Notes under the pieces: generated by a model | Databases searched by the model: none | Told to the model about the DNA's origin: nothing | What the model saw: the letters and a program-made list of their open reading frames with translations, nothing else | Position numbers and translations under genes: made by a program | From: Scolanthus callimorphus | Taxonomy: Eukaryota > Cnidaria > Anthozoa > Actiniaria > Edwardsiidae | Reading direction: 5' to 3' | Assembly: GCA_033964015.1 (NCBI GenBank) | Contig: JAWWUD010000098.1 | Span: forward strand, 124,001-188,000 | DNA: 64,000 nt | Part shown: positions 1-11,307 of the stretch, in pieces | How positions within the stretch are numbered: the first letter of the stretch is position 1 | How the letters are laid out: every line of letters begins with the position of its first letter

Positions 1-935
1 GCTATTGGGCCTATTATTAGCTGCGTTGGCTTTCACACGGTCCACTTACCTACGAGTTCAGGGTCGTTGCTATTGGGCCTATTATTAGCTGCGTTGGCTT
101 TCACACGGTCCACCTACCTACAGAGCTCAGGGTCGTTGCTATTGGGCCTATTATTACTGCGTTGGCTTTCACACGGTCCACTTACCTACAGAGCTCAGGG
201 TCGTTGCTATTGGGCCTATTATTAGCTGCGTTGGCTTTCCACGGTCCACTTACCTACAGAGTTCAGGGTCGTTGCTATTGGGCCTATTATTAGCTGCGTT
301 GGCTTTCACACGGTCCACCTACCTACAGAGCTCAGGGTCGTTGCTATTGGGCCTATTATTAGCTGCATTGGCTTTCACACGGTCCACTTACCTACAGAGT
401 TCAGGGTCGTTGCTATTGGGCCTATTATTCTGCGTTGGCTTTTCACACGGTCCACCTACCTACAGAGCTCAGGGTCGTTGCTATTGGGCCTATTATTAGC
501 TGCATTGGCTTTCACACGGTCCACTTACCTACAGAGCTCAGGGTCGTTGCTATTGGGTCTATTATTAGCTGCGTTGGCTTTCACACGGTCCACCTACCTA
601 CAGAGCTCAGGGTCGTTGCTATTGGGCCTATTATTAGCTGCGTTGGCTTTCACCCGGTCCACCTACCTACACAGCTCAGGGTCGTGCTATTGGGCCTATT
701 ATTAGCTGCGTTGGCTTTTCACACGGTCCACCTACCTACAGAGCTCAGGTCATTGCTATTGGGTCTATTATTAGCTGCGTTGGCTTTCACACGGTCCACC
801 TACCTGCAGAGCTCAGGGTCGTTGCTATTGGGCCTATTATTACTGCGTTGGCTTTCACACGGTCCACCTACCTACAGAGCTCAGGTCGTTGCTATTGGGT
901 CTATTATTAGCTGCGTTGGCTTTCACACGGTCTGC
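1..935. repeat. 69-bp minisatellite, about 13 units
   Basis: A unit beginning GCTATTGGGCCTATTATTAG and ending CTCAGGGTCGTT is repeated head to tail from the window edge to about 935. Its last copy decays into unique sequence (GGTCTGCCAAG). The full unit is 69 bp; several copies have 1-3 bp indels (the first is 68 bp). Because 69 is a multiple of three, some copies read as an open 23-residue hydrophobic repeat, but the indels break the frame repeatedly. The array continues off the left edge, so its total length is unknown. Confidence 0.95.
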
Positions 936-1059
936 CAAGTCTCTCCAGCATGTGTGAAGTCTAGCGAACATGGCCAGAGCATCTTGTGTGTTGCATCCCA
1001 ATAATATCAGTATGCTGCGTATGTCGTTTGTATTAACAGATTCTGGGAGGTGAAAAATA

Positions 1060-1757
1060 TGCAGCAATGGCAATGACACACAACTATGGCAGTGACAATG
1101 AGCATGACAAATGAATTGACAATGGCAATAAGAATTTTGATATCATTGATAGTAACAATGGCAATGGGGGTAATGATAATTATAAAATGACAATGATAAT
1201 AAAAATAACAATGACAATTATAACGAAATGCAATGACAGAGTTCGATAGTGTGGTTTCCATAATCCCGTGAAACAAAGTGTAATAGTCAACAGTAATAGC
1301 CCATAAAATACAAAAGAGAGCAATGAAGTTAGAGCGTGATAAAGTCTGAATGCTAAAGCATGTTTCGCGGGATTTTGAAAACCACTCTAATAACAAAACA
1401 ATGATAGTTACAATAACAATACAACGATAATTAGAATGCAATGATAATAACAATGGCAATGGCATACGAATGATAACAATAAAAACAATAAGAATAATAA
1501 CAATAACAATGATAATGACAATAACAATGATAATTTAAAACAACGAGAATAATAACATGGCAATATGAATGATAAAAACAATGGCAATGGCAATACAAGA
1601 GATAATAACAAAAGACAATAATAATAATAACAATGACAATAAGAATGAAAATAACAATGATGAGAATGGCAACGACAAGGAGAATGGCAATGACAATGTT
1701 AATGGGAATAACAATGACAATGAGAGTGATAATGACAATGACGATGCAACGAGATGA
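1060..1757. repeat. AAT/AAC/ATG low-complexity block
   Basis: Imperfect runs of CAATGA, ATAACAATGGCAATG and AATAATAAC fill this stretch, densest at 1,400-1,757. Both strands give long spurious reading frames rich in Asn/Asp or Leu/Ser. No gene is visible. The part around 1,230-1,400 is less repetitive and may be an older insertion. Confidence 0.85.
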
Positions 1758-1782
1758 TCATAGCGGAGCTCCCATACATGTA

Positions 1783-3152
1783 GACTAAAATATGAAAATC
1801 CGCGAACGAGTAGTTTGCCAACTGGATCCTGATAACGGACCTGTCCACCAGTTGACTGAGAAAAATATATATAATGAAAGGTCGACGAACAGCTTAAACG
1901 ATGATTATTTAATACGATATTTCAATCGGCCATTACCGATCTTCTTCAGGTTTTGATGGATATTACATTGCATGCTGGATATAAATAAAATAACGGTCAC
2001 ATTTTTAAAAAAAAGAAAAATACATATGATACGGTGCTTGAGAAGTGACAGATAAAAGATAAAATAATATCAAACAAAACTAAGGATTAATTACAGCTAA
2101 AATTAACAAACTTTCATCTCTTATGTTAAGACCATTAGGAGTTAGAGTTCGAGCTTGTGTTGATGAGAAAAGCTTCTCTGGCTTTGCGTATAGAGTCGCG
2201 GTTAGATTTAAGTTTTCTAAAGGGATTAAAAGCATGTCAGAGGCAATGGTGGTTAGCTGTATTATGGAAGTGGAGGGCAGCGGTAGTAGGAGTAGATTGA
2301 CTGTCAGAATCTAAAGTGCGTCGGTGTTCATTAAACCGTTCACGAAGTTGACGTTTTGTTTCGCCTATATATGTAGGTGGCAGCGTTTACACTCAATCAT
2401 GTATATTACATTATTATTTTTGCAGGTTATTCTAGAAGTTATGTTTCGGGTTTCGTTTCATAAACACCTCCCCTACTGGCTCGTACCGTTGCGGCGATAA
2501 CTGTATAACTTTGTAAATATATCGCAGATGGCATAACGTCCTATTCTTTTAACGCCACTAACGAAACCCGAAACATAACTTCTAGAATAACCTGCAAACT
2601 AATAATGTAATATACATGATTGAGTGTAAACGCTGCCACCTACAATATATAGCGAAACAAAACGTCAACTTCGTGAACGGTTTAATGAACCCGACGCACT
2701 TTAGATTCTGACAGTCAATCTACTCCTACTACCGCTGCCCTCCACTTCCATAATACAGCTAACCACATTGCCTCTGACATGCTTTTATCCCTTTAGAAAA
2801 ACTTAAATCTAACCGCGACTCTATACGCAAAGCCAGAGAAGCTTTTCTCATCAACAAAGCTCGAACTCTAACTCCTAATGGTCTTAACATAAGAGATGAA
2901 AGTTTTGTTAATTTTAGCTGTAATTAATCCTTAGTTTTGTTTGATATTATTTTATCTTTTATCTGTCACTTCTCAAGCACCGTATCATATGTATTTTTCT
3001 TTTTTAAAATGTGACCTTATTTTATTTATATCCAGCATGCAATGTAAAATCTCCATTCAAAACCTGAAGAAGATCGGTAATGGCCGATTGAAATATCGTA
3101 TTAAATAATCATCGTTTAAGCTGTTCGTCGACCTTTCATTATATATATTTTT
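1783..3152. mobile_element. Inverted dimer of a GIY-YIG (Penelope-like) element
   Basis: Two arms of about 595 bp (1,860-2,458 and 2,560-3,153) are near-perfect reverse complements around a ~100-bp spacer. Both run outward. In each, the outward strand encodes a decayed GIY-YIG-type segment: YIGETKRQLRERFNE is legible from the left arm (minus strand, near 2,330-2,385), and the C-terminal tail GLNIRDESFVNF is legible near 2,100 and 2,900. Frameshifts and stops break both. The 12-mer CCCATACATGTA occurs at 1,771-1,782 and 3,153-3,164, a likely target duplication. A further 77 bp (1,783-1,859) is present only on the left. Outward inverted copies, 5' truncation and a GIY-YIG endonuclease suit a Penelope-like retroelement, although no reverse transcriptase is present to confirm this. 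Confidence 0.75.
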
Positions 3153-3164
3153 CCCATACATGTA

Positions 3165-3935
3165 ACCATACAGTGTAATTCCGTGCTTGTGTGTGTCCGC
3201 CCGGCACACAGGCATCCCAATTTCAGGCGGGAAAATAGGCTAGGACGCCGCGCCGCGTTTGAAAAATGATATTGTTTATCTGTTTTGTCAATTTAATGTT
3301 TCAGCGGAGCTCCGCGGGCGCCGAAGGCGCCCGAGTAGCGGAGCCCCATAGCTACATGCAGGAAAGAAGGAAACAAAACAAAAGTGTATGCATCGACCTT
3401 TTGTGATGGACTTCGATGGACTTCCGGTTTGTGTGTGTGTCCGTCGTCGCACACGCAACCCATCAACCAGTTTATAGCCGATCTAAATAAAAGGCTTTTT
3501 ATCTTGGGAAGGGATGAACCTTGACAACCAAACTTTGGTGAAGTTGTCTAAGCGGCAAGGGGGTGCAACAACATGGTCACGTGGTATGAGGTCATTGATG
3601 TCGTCATCAAACGAAGGCTTATCCTTGGAAGGGATGAGCTGCAGACAACCCGGGTGCAAAGGCGTGGTCATTTGGTATGACGTCATCAAACCAAGAAAGG
3701 TGTAATTCTTGGAAAGGGATGAGCCTCAGAGAACTAAATTCGGATGAAATTATTAAGTGGCAAGGGGGTGCAAGTGTTTGGTTACGTGGATGACGGTGAC
3801 AGGCTATGTACAATGCGACCTTTTGTCTCATTAAACAGAAAAATATGCAACCGAGAACTCTGCTTTTAGCCAGTGGCTAAATCTATATATTAGTTTTAGC
3901 GGAGCTCCGGGGCTAGGTGACCAACTTGGGGTTTA
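3165..3935. repeat. GGAGCTCC-ended dispersed repeat with degenerate tandem units
   Basis: The words AGCGGAGCTCC and GGAGCTCCGCT recur at about 1,761, 3,303, 3,898 and 4,970, next to TAGCCAGTGGCTAAATC-like palindromes at about 3,868 and 4,983. Between 3,500 and 3,830 lie three degenerate units (each around AAGGGATGA) with G-rich stretches (GGCAAGGGGGTGCA) and TGACGTCATCAAA-like words. The GIY-YIG dimer at 1,783-3,152 interrupts the left part of this repeat. No gene is supported. Confidence 0.6.
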
Positions 3936-4768
3936 ACACGGAGTTCCGGTATAAAAGGGATAAGACCGCCCACTTTCACGCTTGAATCGGCAATTATACA
4001 GAGGATATTACATGGCCGCGCGGAGATACGAATTTTATCTTCGAGTGTTGAAAATTTATCTCACGAGTGAGCGCAGCGAACGAGTGAGATCAATTTTTAA
4101 CACGAGAAGATAAAATTCGTATCTCCAAGCGGTCGTGTAATGTTCTGTTTATCATATAAACATCAATGAATACCATATTCAAATTTTATTTGAGTTAAGC
4201 TTAAAAATCGAGCATTCGACAAAGGCAAGTGTGATGTTTTCACATGTGAAAATAACATGATATTTTCACGTGTGAAGATATCAAGTTTTCGCGCGGGAGA
4301 TCACCTGGTATTTCATTGGTGTTTTTATATATAAAAATTCATATTTCAACAGAATAAAGTCGATAATGTTCAGTCTCTCCGGCAAAGTGCTTTTTAGGAC
4401 CCCCAACAAGTTTAATAAAATTCTTTTTGAATAAATAGCAATGTAATTCCTTGTAGAATACTGAATAATTGTTATTTTGATGATTACTAACGTTTCAGTT
4501 TGCATTTTGATTTCGCGGTTCAGAATATTTCGATCCTTATGAATACTAATTAGTGTTGCTCTAAGCTTTTATCTGAGCCAAACCGGTTGTATAAAAATTA
4601 TTCTGCAGCAACTAAAAGGTAATTGTTTAAAAGCAAGAGTTCCTTTTTATTTCATTTTGAATAGAAATTTTGAATTTCGCGCCACAGAATGGTATTAACT
4701 CTACAAAAGCTGAGTGACAACTGACAATCAAAGTCCGCGGGCCCGCTCCTTTTATACCGGATCCGTGT
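3936..4768. mobile_element. TTA-flanked MITE, Harbinger-like
   Basis: The ends are inverted: ACACGGAGTTCCGGTATAAA at the left and TTTATACCGGATCCGTGT at the right. TTA lies directly outside each end (3,933-3,935 and 4,769-4,771), as expected for the 3-bp target duplication of PIF/Harbinger elements. No transposase is encoded, so it is non-autonomous. It contains a second hairpin at 4,007-4,141. Confidence 0.7.
4007..4141. repeat. 135-bp palindrome inside the MITE
   Basis: The arms (GGAGATACGAATTTTATCTT and its complement) face each other across GAGTGAGCGCAGCGAACGAG. The outer ends read ATTACATGG and GTCGTGTAAT. It may be a separate small palindromic element nested in the larger MITE or part of its original structure. 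Confidence 0.7.
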
Positions 4769-4784
4769 TTAGGGTTATGTTAGA

Positions 4785-5010
4785 GGCAAGGGGGTGCCCT
4801 ACTAAGTCACGCGGCACTACGTCATAGATGACGTCATCAAAACTATGCGAAAAGTCGATATCTCAAGAAGGCAACAACGCTGTGCATCCCAAGATCACCT
4901 GCATGACCTCATCGATGACGTCATCAAAACTAGAAAAGTTGATACCTCGATACAGTAATGAATTGATTTGAGCTCCGCTTTTAGGCAGTGCCTAAATCTA
5001 TATATCAACT
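4785..5010. repeat. CRE-bearing repeat units
   Basis: Two units share GATGACGTCATCAAAACT (about 4,837 and 4,914), followed by a GGAGCTCCGCTTTTAGG-type end (reverse sense) near 4,970. They are related to the units at 3,500-3,830. The embedded TGACGTCA is a perfect CREB/ATF site, but there is no gene nearby to regulate. Confidence 0.55.
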
Positions 5011-5356
5011 TTTAAAATAAGAAAAGTCGGCGTTACAACGTAGGTTTACCATTCTGGACAATTACATTAACTTTCAATTTCACATGTTATTTATTTCCTT
5101 CCACCTGCTTAGAACGGCACTTCCCATTTCAGTCAAGGACATTTTAGTACAATATTTCGGCTGGCCAAACCAGCCTTCTCAGGTACTGTGAATGCATAAT
5201 GACGACTATATATCAACAATGACATGAAAATTGATGGCTATGATAAAAACAACGGCAACAAGTTATCTACTAGAGGGTTACCCATTTTCTCCATAATTAA
5301 AAAGGCCATCTCTTGTTCATGGGCTCATAGAAACAGGCCTTAGTTTTTTTACATAC

Positions 5357-5513
5357 CGTTGCCATATTGAAACATGGATGCCTTCACAAGCGGAATGATC
5401 TGATCTCTCATACTTGCGTCTGCGAAAGCAGTCCCTTTGGTGCATGTATCGAACTCCTTGTCTATACACGTGTCTTGTTTATCATTTGTGTCTCTGTGTA
5501 CAAGAACTTTCAT
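5357..5513 (-). CDS. Candidate exon, Cys-bearing protein of unknown function
   Basis: The minus strand is open from an ATG at 5,513 to a good donor (AACG/GTATGT) at 5,357 and reads MKVLVHRDTNDKQDTC, then a CIDKEFDTC stretch. An alternative acceptor (TACACAG) lies a few codons inside. It may belong with the candidate exon at 5,950-6,032, but the phases do not join directly. No family is recognised. Confidence 0.25.
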
Positions 5514-5549
5514 TTAAAAATTTTAATACAATAAGGCCCGTACACTTCA

Positions 5550-5745
5550 TCTAAGACTAAGGAAGAAAATTGAACACAAATTTGCATTAATAAATGCATT
5601 TCTTGGTAAGATGAATAGCTCATGTTGTAAAATGTCCAAGTTTACAAACTGCTCAGCCAAACAACAATAAAATACGAAGATATTTGTACTTATCTAACAA
5701 TGGAAATATTATTTAACAAACCTAGAAGATTATATTTAAGTCTGA
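5550..5745 (+). repeat. Dispersed repeat, copy 1
   Basis: This stretch shares words in the same order with 18,390-18,630, including TTATTTAACAAACCTAG, CCAAGTTT and CTGCTCAGCC-like. A further reversed copy lies at about 25,900-26,060. The class is unknown; no TIR or coding remnant is seen. Confidence 0.5.
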
Positions 5746-5949
5746 AATGAAACAATTCTTAGGATTTCCAAGAGAAATATCTTAATGAAAAACGTAGGGT
5801 GTTTTTATTTTATTTTTACCACATAGCTGATAGGATGTAGCCCCTTTTTATGATCTTTCGGTCGATAATGTCGTGGTTTATGAGTTAATGAATCTGTAAG
5901 TGTCCACCTACTTCCAAAACCGGTTCAACGCCAACTCCTCCATATGCAC

Positions 5950-6032
5950 CCTCTGACAGCGCTGAGTAGCTGTGTAGTACTGCTGGCTGGGACAGTTTCC
6001 AATGGGGGCCTGTTGCACTCCAAGGGTAAGTC
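5950..6032 (-). CDS. Candidate exon with CPSQQYY...C motif
   Basis: After a clear acceptor (CTTATTGCAG) the minus strand reads about 27 codons containing NCPSQQYYTATQRCQR, up to a possible donor (AGG/GTGCAT). If not spliced, it runs 14 more codons to a TAG. The spacing of the two cysteines recalls cysteine-rich extracellular modules, but one exon is too short to assign a family. Confidence 0.3.
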
Positions 6033-6224
6033 CTGCAATAAGAGCGCATGATCAGCATAATAAGAAAATACAAAAAATCAGGACGTCAAGCGGGAGCCCG
6101 AGAAAATAATAATAATAATAATCAGTTTTAATACTCTTTTCGTAGCTATAGCAGCAACAGTGAACAGTATTAACTATTCAGGCTCGACAATATATTATGT
6201 AAATTATTATCACACACCCGGGGA

Positions 6225-6370
6225 AGGGAAATCCTGCACTGAGCGAGCGGGAACTAATTCTGAGGTTCCCTAGTCCAGGCACGTCAACTCTCCCGGTTTT
6301 GCCGGGATCGACCGGGAGTCTCAGATTTCTCGCTCCGTCTCCCGGGAAAAATTCAAGATGACTGTCCCAT
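6225..6370. repeat. CTCCCGG-rich dispersed repeat
   Basis: Repeated CTCCCGG/CCGGGAG words occur here and, in a related arrangement, at 18,690-18,870, so this is probably an interspersed repeat. A short AAT microsatellite lies just before it (6,106-6,122). No gene is supported. Confidence 0.35.
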
Positions 6371-6404
6371 TTCAAGGCGGTTTCCAGGTTTTTGAAGTCT
6401 GCTA

Positions 6405-6625
6405 GTCAGTGTAGTGGTTAGTACGGTAAGTTGTGAGCACTGCACTGAGAATGGGCAACTTCTTACGTCCCTCGTGGTCCTTTAACGTCCCTCTGGTTCG
6501 GTTAGTGTAGTGTATGTGAGAGACGGGACCTACGGTTTAACGCCCTTATCCGAGAAGACGCAGAGTCTAACCATTTGCAGATGTTAGAGCAAAGGCAGCA
6601 CCTCTTTAATTATCTAGCTGCTTGG
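6405..6625 (+). repeat. SINE-like dispersed repeat (tentative)
   Basis: It begins with GTGTAGTGGTTAGTACGG, which looks like a tRNA A-box region, and continues through GACGGGACCTACGGTTTAAC and CTTATCCGAGAAGACGCAGA. I recall similar text as a common invertebrate repeat. No clear B box or TSD was found, so the SINE call is inference. Confidence 0.35.
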
Positions 6626-6629
6626 ATTT

Positions 6630-7141
6630 CCACAGGCAAACAATTCTACTATAGAATCTAATATCCCTGGTGGAAGAAGGCCAGAAGACGATCATATTTG
6701 GTTCATATTTTGTGTTAGGGTTAGGGCTTTTTGTTTGGCACGATGATAAACATGAAACATTCCTGGATATGACTTATGGGCACTCGTCAAATTTTTGATA
6801 AAAAAGGAGGCACCTCCATCTTGTCACCCACATTGCGGCATCTCGTCTTTTGTTATTCATGAGTTTCGCGCACTTCGGCGCTTTTAGTTTTCTAATATAC
6901 ATTTATATGATATACAAATAGACCACAACTGACGGCAAGATCTGAAGTGAATATTTGGTGACTATTTTACTTGTTTTTTTCTTTTTTGTACGAAACATGG
7001 TTTTTAAATTCCCAGTCAGACCAACTCCCGTGTCAGACTCTTTTTTGGAGATAAACAATCAAGACAAATATCGTGACTATTCGGCGCACAGCTTGATATC
7101 AGCATACGACAGCATAGATCATGGATTCTGAATGAAACAAA
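6630..7141. other. Unassigned intergenic stretch
   Basis: No open frame above about 60 codons, inverted repeat or tandem repeat stands out. The sequence is AT-rich and unique by eye. Confidence 0.4.
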
Positions 7142-7193
7142 ATGGCGGTTATTTCGCTGCACAAGCTAGAGAATCACTTGACGGACTTGAAGA
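7142..7193 (+). CDS. Candidate first coding exon (unknown gene)
   Basis: An ATG in the context AAAATGGCGG opens a short frame, MAVISLHKLENHLTDLK, that ends at a consensus donor (AAGA/GTAAGT). AAAATGGCGG also fits the YY1-like start context of many animal genes. No matching downstream exon could be identified, so this may be a chance arrangement. Confidence 0.25.
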
Positions 7194-9028
7194 GTAAGTG
7201 CAGCTCAACATTGGAGGATAAGTTAAAGAAAACCTCTACATTTTTATTACTATGAACTTGTAGTGAACGGACTTCCACCCTGCCATGATCTTTCGACTTT
7301 AATCCTTTTTCTCATTACACGAAACATAATCTTGTTTTTTTTTCGACTCAGTCTTTTACCATGGATAGAAACTGAGTTAAAGAAAGGAAAACTATATATA
7401 GTATTGATATTACTGCCATACCAAGAACGCATTTGAGCTCATCGAACTAGAACAACAAGAGTGGTTGCTTCTATTAATCTTGTTGGGCCAAACCAGCGCC
7501 CACGTATTCAACTTCTCTATTTTGTTCTTCTAAACGCAAGATTTTTAGTGACGCTCAGTAGATATCAGCAATTTTCAAATGAAATGAACGCGATGACTAA
7601 AAGATGACTAAAAGATCACACGACTGGAACCTTGATTTTACGAACGGTTCAATTTCATTGAACATGACTTCAACATGATGTTCAACTTGATTCAACACGA
7701 TTCAAAGTTGATTCAACCGATTCAACGTTCCCCGATCTCATGTAATTCAGTGATTTAGAAAGCGCTAAACATGCATTGAACAACGTTTTACATCGCTGAA
7801 TGCATTTAAAAATGCTTCCCGAGATCAAATTCTGATGAAAACTTGTTCATAAGAAATTGTTGAATAAATATCCACAACTGTTGAATAGTCAAATGTTTGG
7901 TCCCAGCTTAATATGTATAGTTTCATTTTTTCTAAAACATTTTCACTTGTCTTCGTGTTCAACATTTCCAGTTGTCTTCGTGTTCAAAGTAAGATAGATA
8001 TTATATCTAGTGTACGGTCTTAGACATAGAATCGTATGATATCTCTTTTTTGTGACGAGATATCATGATTCAAGTATATTCAAGTCTTCAGTCGATATAG
8101 ATTCCGCCGAAAATAGCACAAAAAAGGCGATGTCGCTCTCGTTGCTGCGGACTCGCGCAATATCGCTTTTTTCGTGCTATTTTCTTAGCGGAATCTAGCC
8201 TCCTGAAGCTTTGAATAACCCTATAGAATAGCTCAAAAGAAAACGAAAACAAAATGATCCGTGCAACCCATTTCACTGATACATGACAATCCTACAATAT
8301 ATCTAGATTCAGGTAACGTGAAAAGCTGCATTGGAATTTCTATTTTCTTTCTTCCAATTTTAAATATAAAGTAGACCTAGGTAAAGTATTATGATGTGTG
8401 GACACTTGTGAATGCCTGGCACCCACCTGCTAGAAAAACTAGAAGGCTCACAGCGTTTTCATTTCCATACTTCGCCAATACTTCGCCACCCGCACTTTAT
8501 TCCAGGATCAACCAAACAAAGTTAATGAAGTTTGATCAAGGATCGCTTCAGTTTTGATCTATTAAACAAATTATAGCGCGAGACATAAATCCCAAGCGAG
8601 GTCGTCAATTAAGGTGGCGATCAAGCATACAAAGAAACATACTCAAACACGCATATTTTCACCCCCTGTGGGTACTTTGTTCATGCAACCATGCAAGTGA
8701 CAAGATAAACACGCGAACGTAGACATCTTATTTCTTTCCCTTACTTGTCCATTGTAGTTTTCACGTTAAAACGTTAAAAGCGTGTTTCATTAAAGAAGTA
8801 AAGAATTCCATACCTGACACGGCTAATTTTTTCAATTCTTCATTTAGTGCAGCCGTTGTCATTCCGTGTCAGTTTCAGGTCGTCCATGCACGGGATATTT
8901 TCTCAATTTTCACTGAGACACACATAAACATACAACTGTTTCAAAAAAGTTGTCGAACAGTTAAGCCGCAACGCGGTCGCCAGAAAATGGCGCAGAAATC
9001 GAACTGACCCGTAGCCTGAGAAGAGAAT
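7194..9028. other. Intergenic region with one MITE
   Basis: Apart from the 100-bp element at 8,098-8,197, nothing codes convincingly here. A cluster of GATTCAA/TTCAAC words lies at 7,640-7,730. The rest is AT-rich unique-looking sequence. Confidence 0.4.
8098..8197. mobile_element. 100-bp palindromic MITE
   Basis: The arms TAGATTCCGC...AAAATAGCAC and GTGCTATTTT...GCGGAATCTA are inverted, with a GC-rich loop between. No coding capacity. No target duplication could be fixed. Confidence 0.65.
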
Positions 9029-9099
9029 GAAAAAAAAAGGAAGAAAGAAAGAAAGAAAGAGAGAAAGAAAGAGAGAAAGAAAGAAAGTGAGAAAGAAAG
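9029..9099 (+). repeat. GAAA microsatellite
   Basis: Imperfect (GAAA)n/(GAGA)n purine run. Confidence 0.9.
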
Positions 9100-9187
9100 G
9101 TGTGGTTACGCACTACGATATATAAACCCACTCACAATTGTAGTAAGCTGTAGTATGAAATTGTAGGTCGCATCTTCGAGATCAGAC

Positions 9188-9320
9188 ATCATGCTGACAA
9201 CTTGTTAAACGTGAACGTGAAAATTACATAATAAACTACGAATATATCTATCTAAATATATCTATCTAAATATATCATGCTGACAACTTGTTAAACGTGA
9301 ACGTGAAAATTACTAATAAC
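9188..9320 (+). repeat. Two-copy duplication with ATATATCTATCT spacer
   Basis: CATGCTGACAACTTGTTAAA with its following ACGTGAACGTGAAAATTAC occurs twice, about 87 bp apart, separated by AATATATCTATCTA words. Confidence 0.8.
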
Positions 9321-9399
9321 TACAAATATATCTAATTATATATAATAAAATAATCTAATTTGTATAAATCATTTTAACTCATAGACATGCCATGGAATA

Positions 9400-10390
9400 G
9401 TCCTGACGCACGAAGCGCCCGCCATGGCGCAGCACTGACCCCACCCTTTCCCTTGGGGAGAGGTGAGGAGGACACTCCTCCTTCCCCTGGGGAGAGGTGA
9501 CGAGAGGACGAAGCGCCCGCCGTGGCGCAGCACTGACTCCATTCCCTTGGGGAGAGGTGAGGAGGACACTCCTCCTTCCCCTGGGAGAGGTGACGAGAGG
9601 GACCTGGCGCCCGCCATGGCGCAGCACTGACCCCATCCTTTCCCTTGGGAGAGGTTAGGAGGACACTCCTCCTTCCCCTGGGAGAGGTGACGAGAGGGAC
9701 CTGGCGCCCGCCATGGCGCAGCACTGACCCCATCCTTTCCCTTGGGAGAGGTGAGGAGGAGGTCACTCCTCTTTCCCCTGGGGAGAGGTGACGAGAGGAC
9801 GAAGCGCCCGCCATGGCGCAGCACTGACCCCACCCTTTCCCTTGGGGAGAGGTGAGGAGGACACTCCTCCTTCCCCCCATGGGGAGAGGTGACGAGAGGG
9901 ACCTGGCGCCCGCCATGGCGCAGCACTGACCCCATCCTTTCCCTTGGGGAGAGGTTAGGAGGACACTCCTCCTTCCCCTGGGAGAGGTGACGAGAGGGAC
10001 CTGGCGCCCGCCATGGCGCAGCACTGACCCCATCCTTTCCCTTGGGGAGAGGTGAGGAGGACACTCCTCCTTCCCTTGGGGAGAGGTGACGAGACGGACC
10101 TGGCGCCCGCCATGGAGCAGCACTGACTCCTTTCCTTGGGGAGAGGTGAGGAGGACACTCCTCCTTCCCCTGGGGAGAGGTGACGAGAGGGACCTGGCGC
10201 CCGCCATGGCGCAGCACTGACTCCTTTCCCTTGGGAGAGTGAGGAGGACACTCCTCTTTCCCCTGGGGAGAGGTGACGAGAGGGACCTGGCGCCCGCCAT
10301 GGCGCAGCACTGACCCCACCCTTTCCCTTGGGGAGAGGTGAGGAGGACACTCCTCCTTCCCCTGGGAGAGGTGACGAGAGGGACCTGGCG
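9400..10390. repeat. GC-rich minisatellite, ~110-bp unit
   Basis: About nine tandem copies of a unit carrying CGCCCGCCATGGCGCAGCAC, CCTTTCCCTTGGGGAGAGGT and CCTCCTTCCCCTGGGGAGAG. Each unit has two related GGGGAGAGGTGA words, so it is itself an old internal duplication. The minus strand gives several long overlapping frames purely from the repetition. A further unit at 14,292-14,393 carries on exactly where the array stops at 10,390. Confidence 0.95.
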
Positions 10391-11077
10391 CACAGCTGTT
10401 TCGGGACCGGGATTTTCGTTATTAGAGTCTGAGCATGCGTAGCGTTTGCGGGCTCAAATAACCAGCGGCATTGCACAGAAGCTTTCAAGATGGCGGGAGT
10501 TTTGATTTGTGACTAGCGAGAAGCTGACACTTAAAGGCGAGTAAAAAAATAATTCACGCTGTTTTCTCGTATTTTCTTTTATTGCTCCAGTGAGTGAAGT
10601 CTTTAAACTTTCATATGGGCAAAATACATGACCAGATAATGACAAAGAAACTATTATGAACGCACTTTGTTTGGAGCGCAGAATTTCGCGTTACTATTTA
10701 GCGCTATTGATCAAGGAAGAAAAAAGCAAGCTCCTTCGGAAGTTCTGAAGTTTCCTCAAAACAACGCTAATATCGAGAATATAATTTAGGCTTTTGTGGA
10801 TACATGCGAGCTGAAAAATTTATGATACGCCGACTGGATTTCCTAAAATAATTTTTTTATTTCTTACGATGCAGGGCCTTCATAGAACAACGCGTCACTT
10901 TATTACATGCGTAGTGTCGCTTGTGCGGAAATCAACCGAGCCATCTGCGTCACAGATGCACCGAATATCTCAGCAAGTTAAATGAGATATGGATGATTGA
11001 TAAAATGTCAACTTATATTTCATTGAGAGATTGTCTATACATTCCACATATTTCTGCCCCTAATCCCTGGTGCATTT

Positions 11078-11307
11078 TTACTTACCCCCCCCCCCCCCCC
11101 CCCCCCCCCCCCTTCGGTACTTGTTAAAGACAAATTTGAGGGGAAGACATCTATAGGAATCACTACCATAACAGGAGGAGAGCTCAATTAAACGGCATGT
11201 GAAAATCAGAGGAAATCTAGAACATTATATTTTCCTTTGGATTATAGTGAAAACATTGGCTGAAATTTTCAAGTGGTGCATTTTTACTTATGCCCCCCCC
11301 CCCCCCA
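11078..11307 (+). repeat. Two poly-C tracts after a repeated 16-mer
   Basis: GGTGCATTTTTACTTA occurs twice (about 11,069 and 11,276). Each copy is followed within a few bases by a run of C (about 11,085-11,112 and 11,293-11,306). The paired arrangement suggests related repeat ends. Confidence 0.75.

Noticed and set aside
272..1004. Long plus-strand frames of a 23-residue hydrophobic repeat
   Set aside because: They arise because the minisatellite unit is 69 bp; indels switch the frame repeatedly and there is no start, splice or conserved context.
2123..2314. 63-codon plus-strand frame in the left arm of the palindrome
   Set aside because: The coding sense of the arm is the minus strand (GIY-YIG remnant); this frame is its antisense.
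9369..10488. Minus-strand frames of 177-339 codons
   Set aside because: Overlapping frames in all three phases of a GC-rich minisatellite lacking stops; no sign of coding selection.
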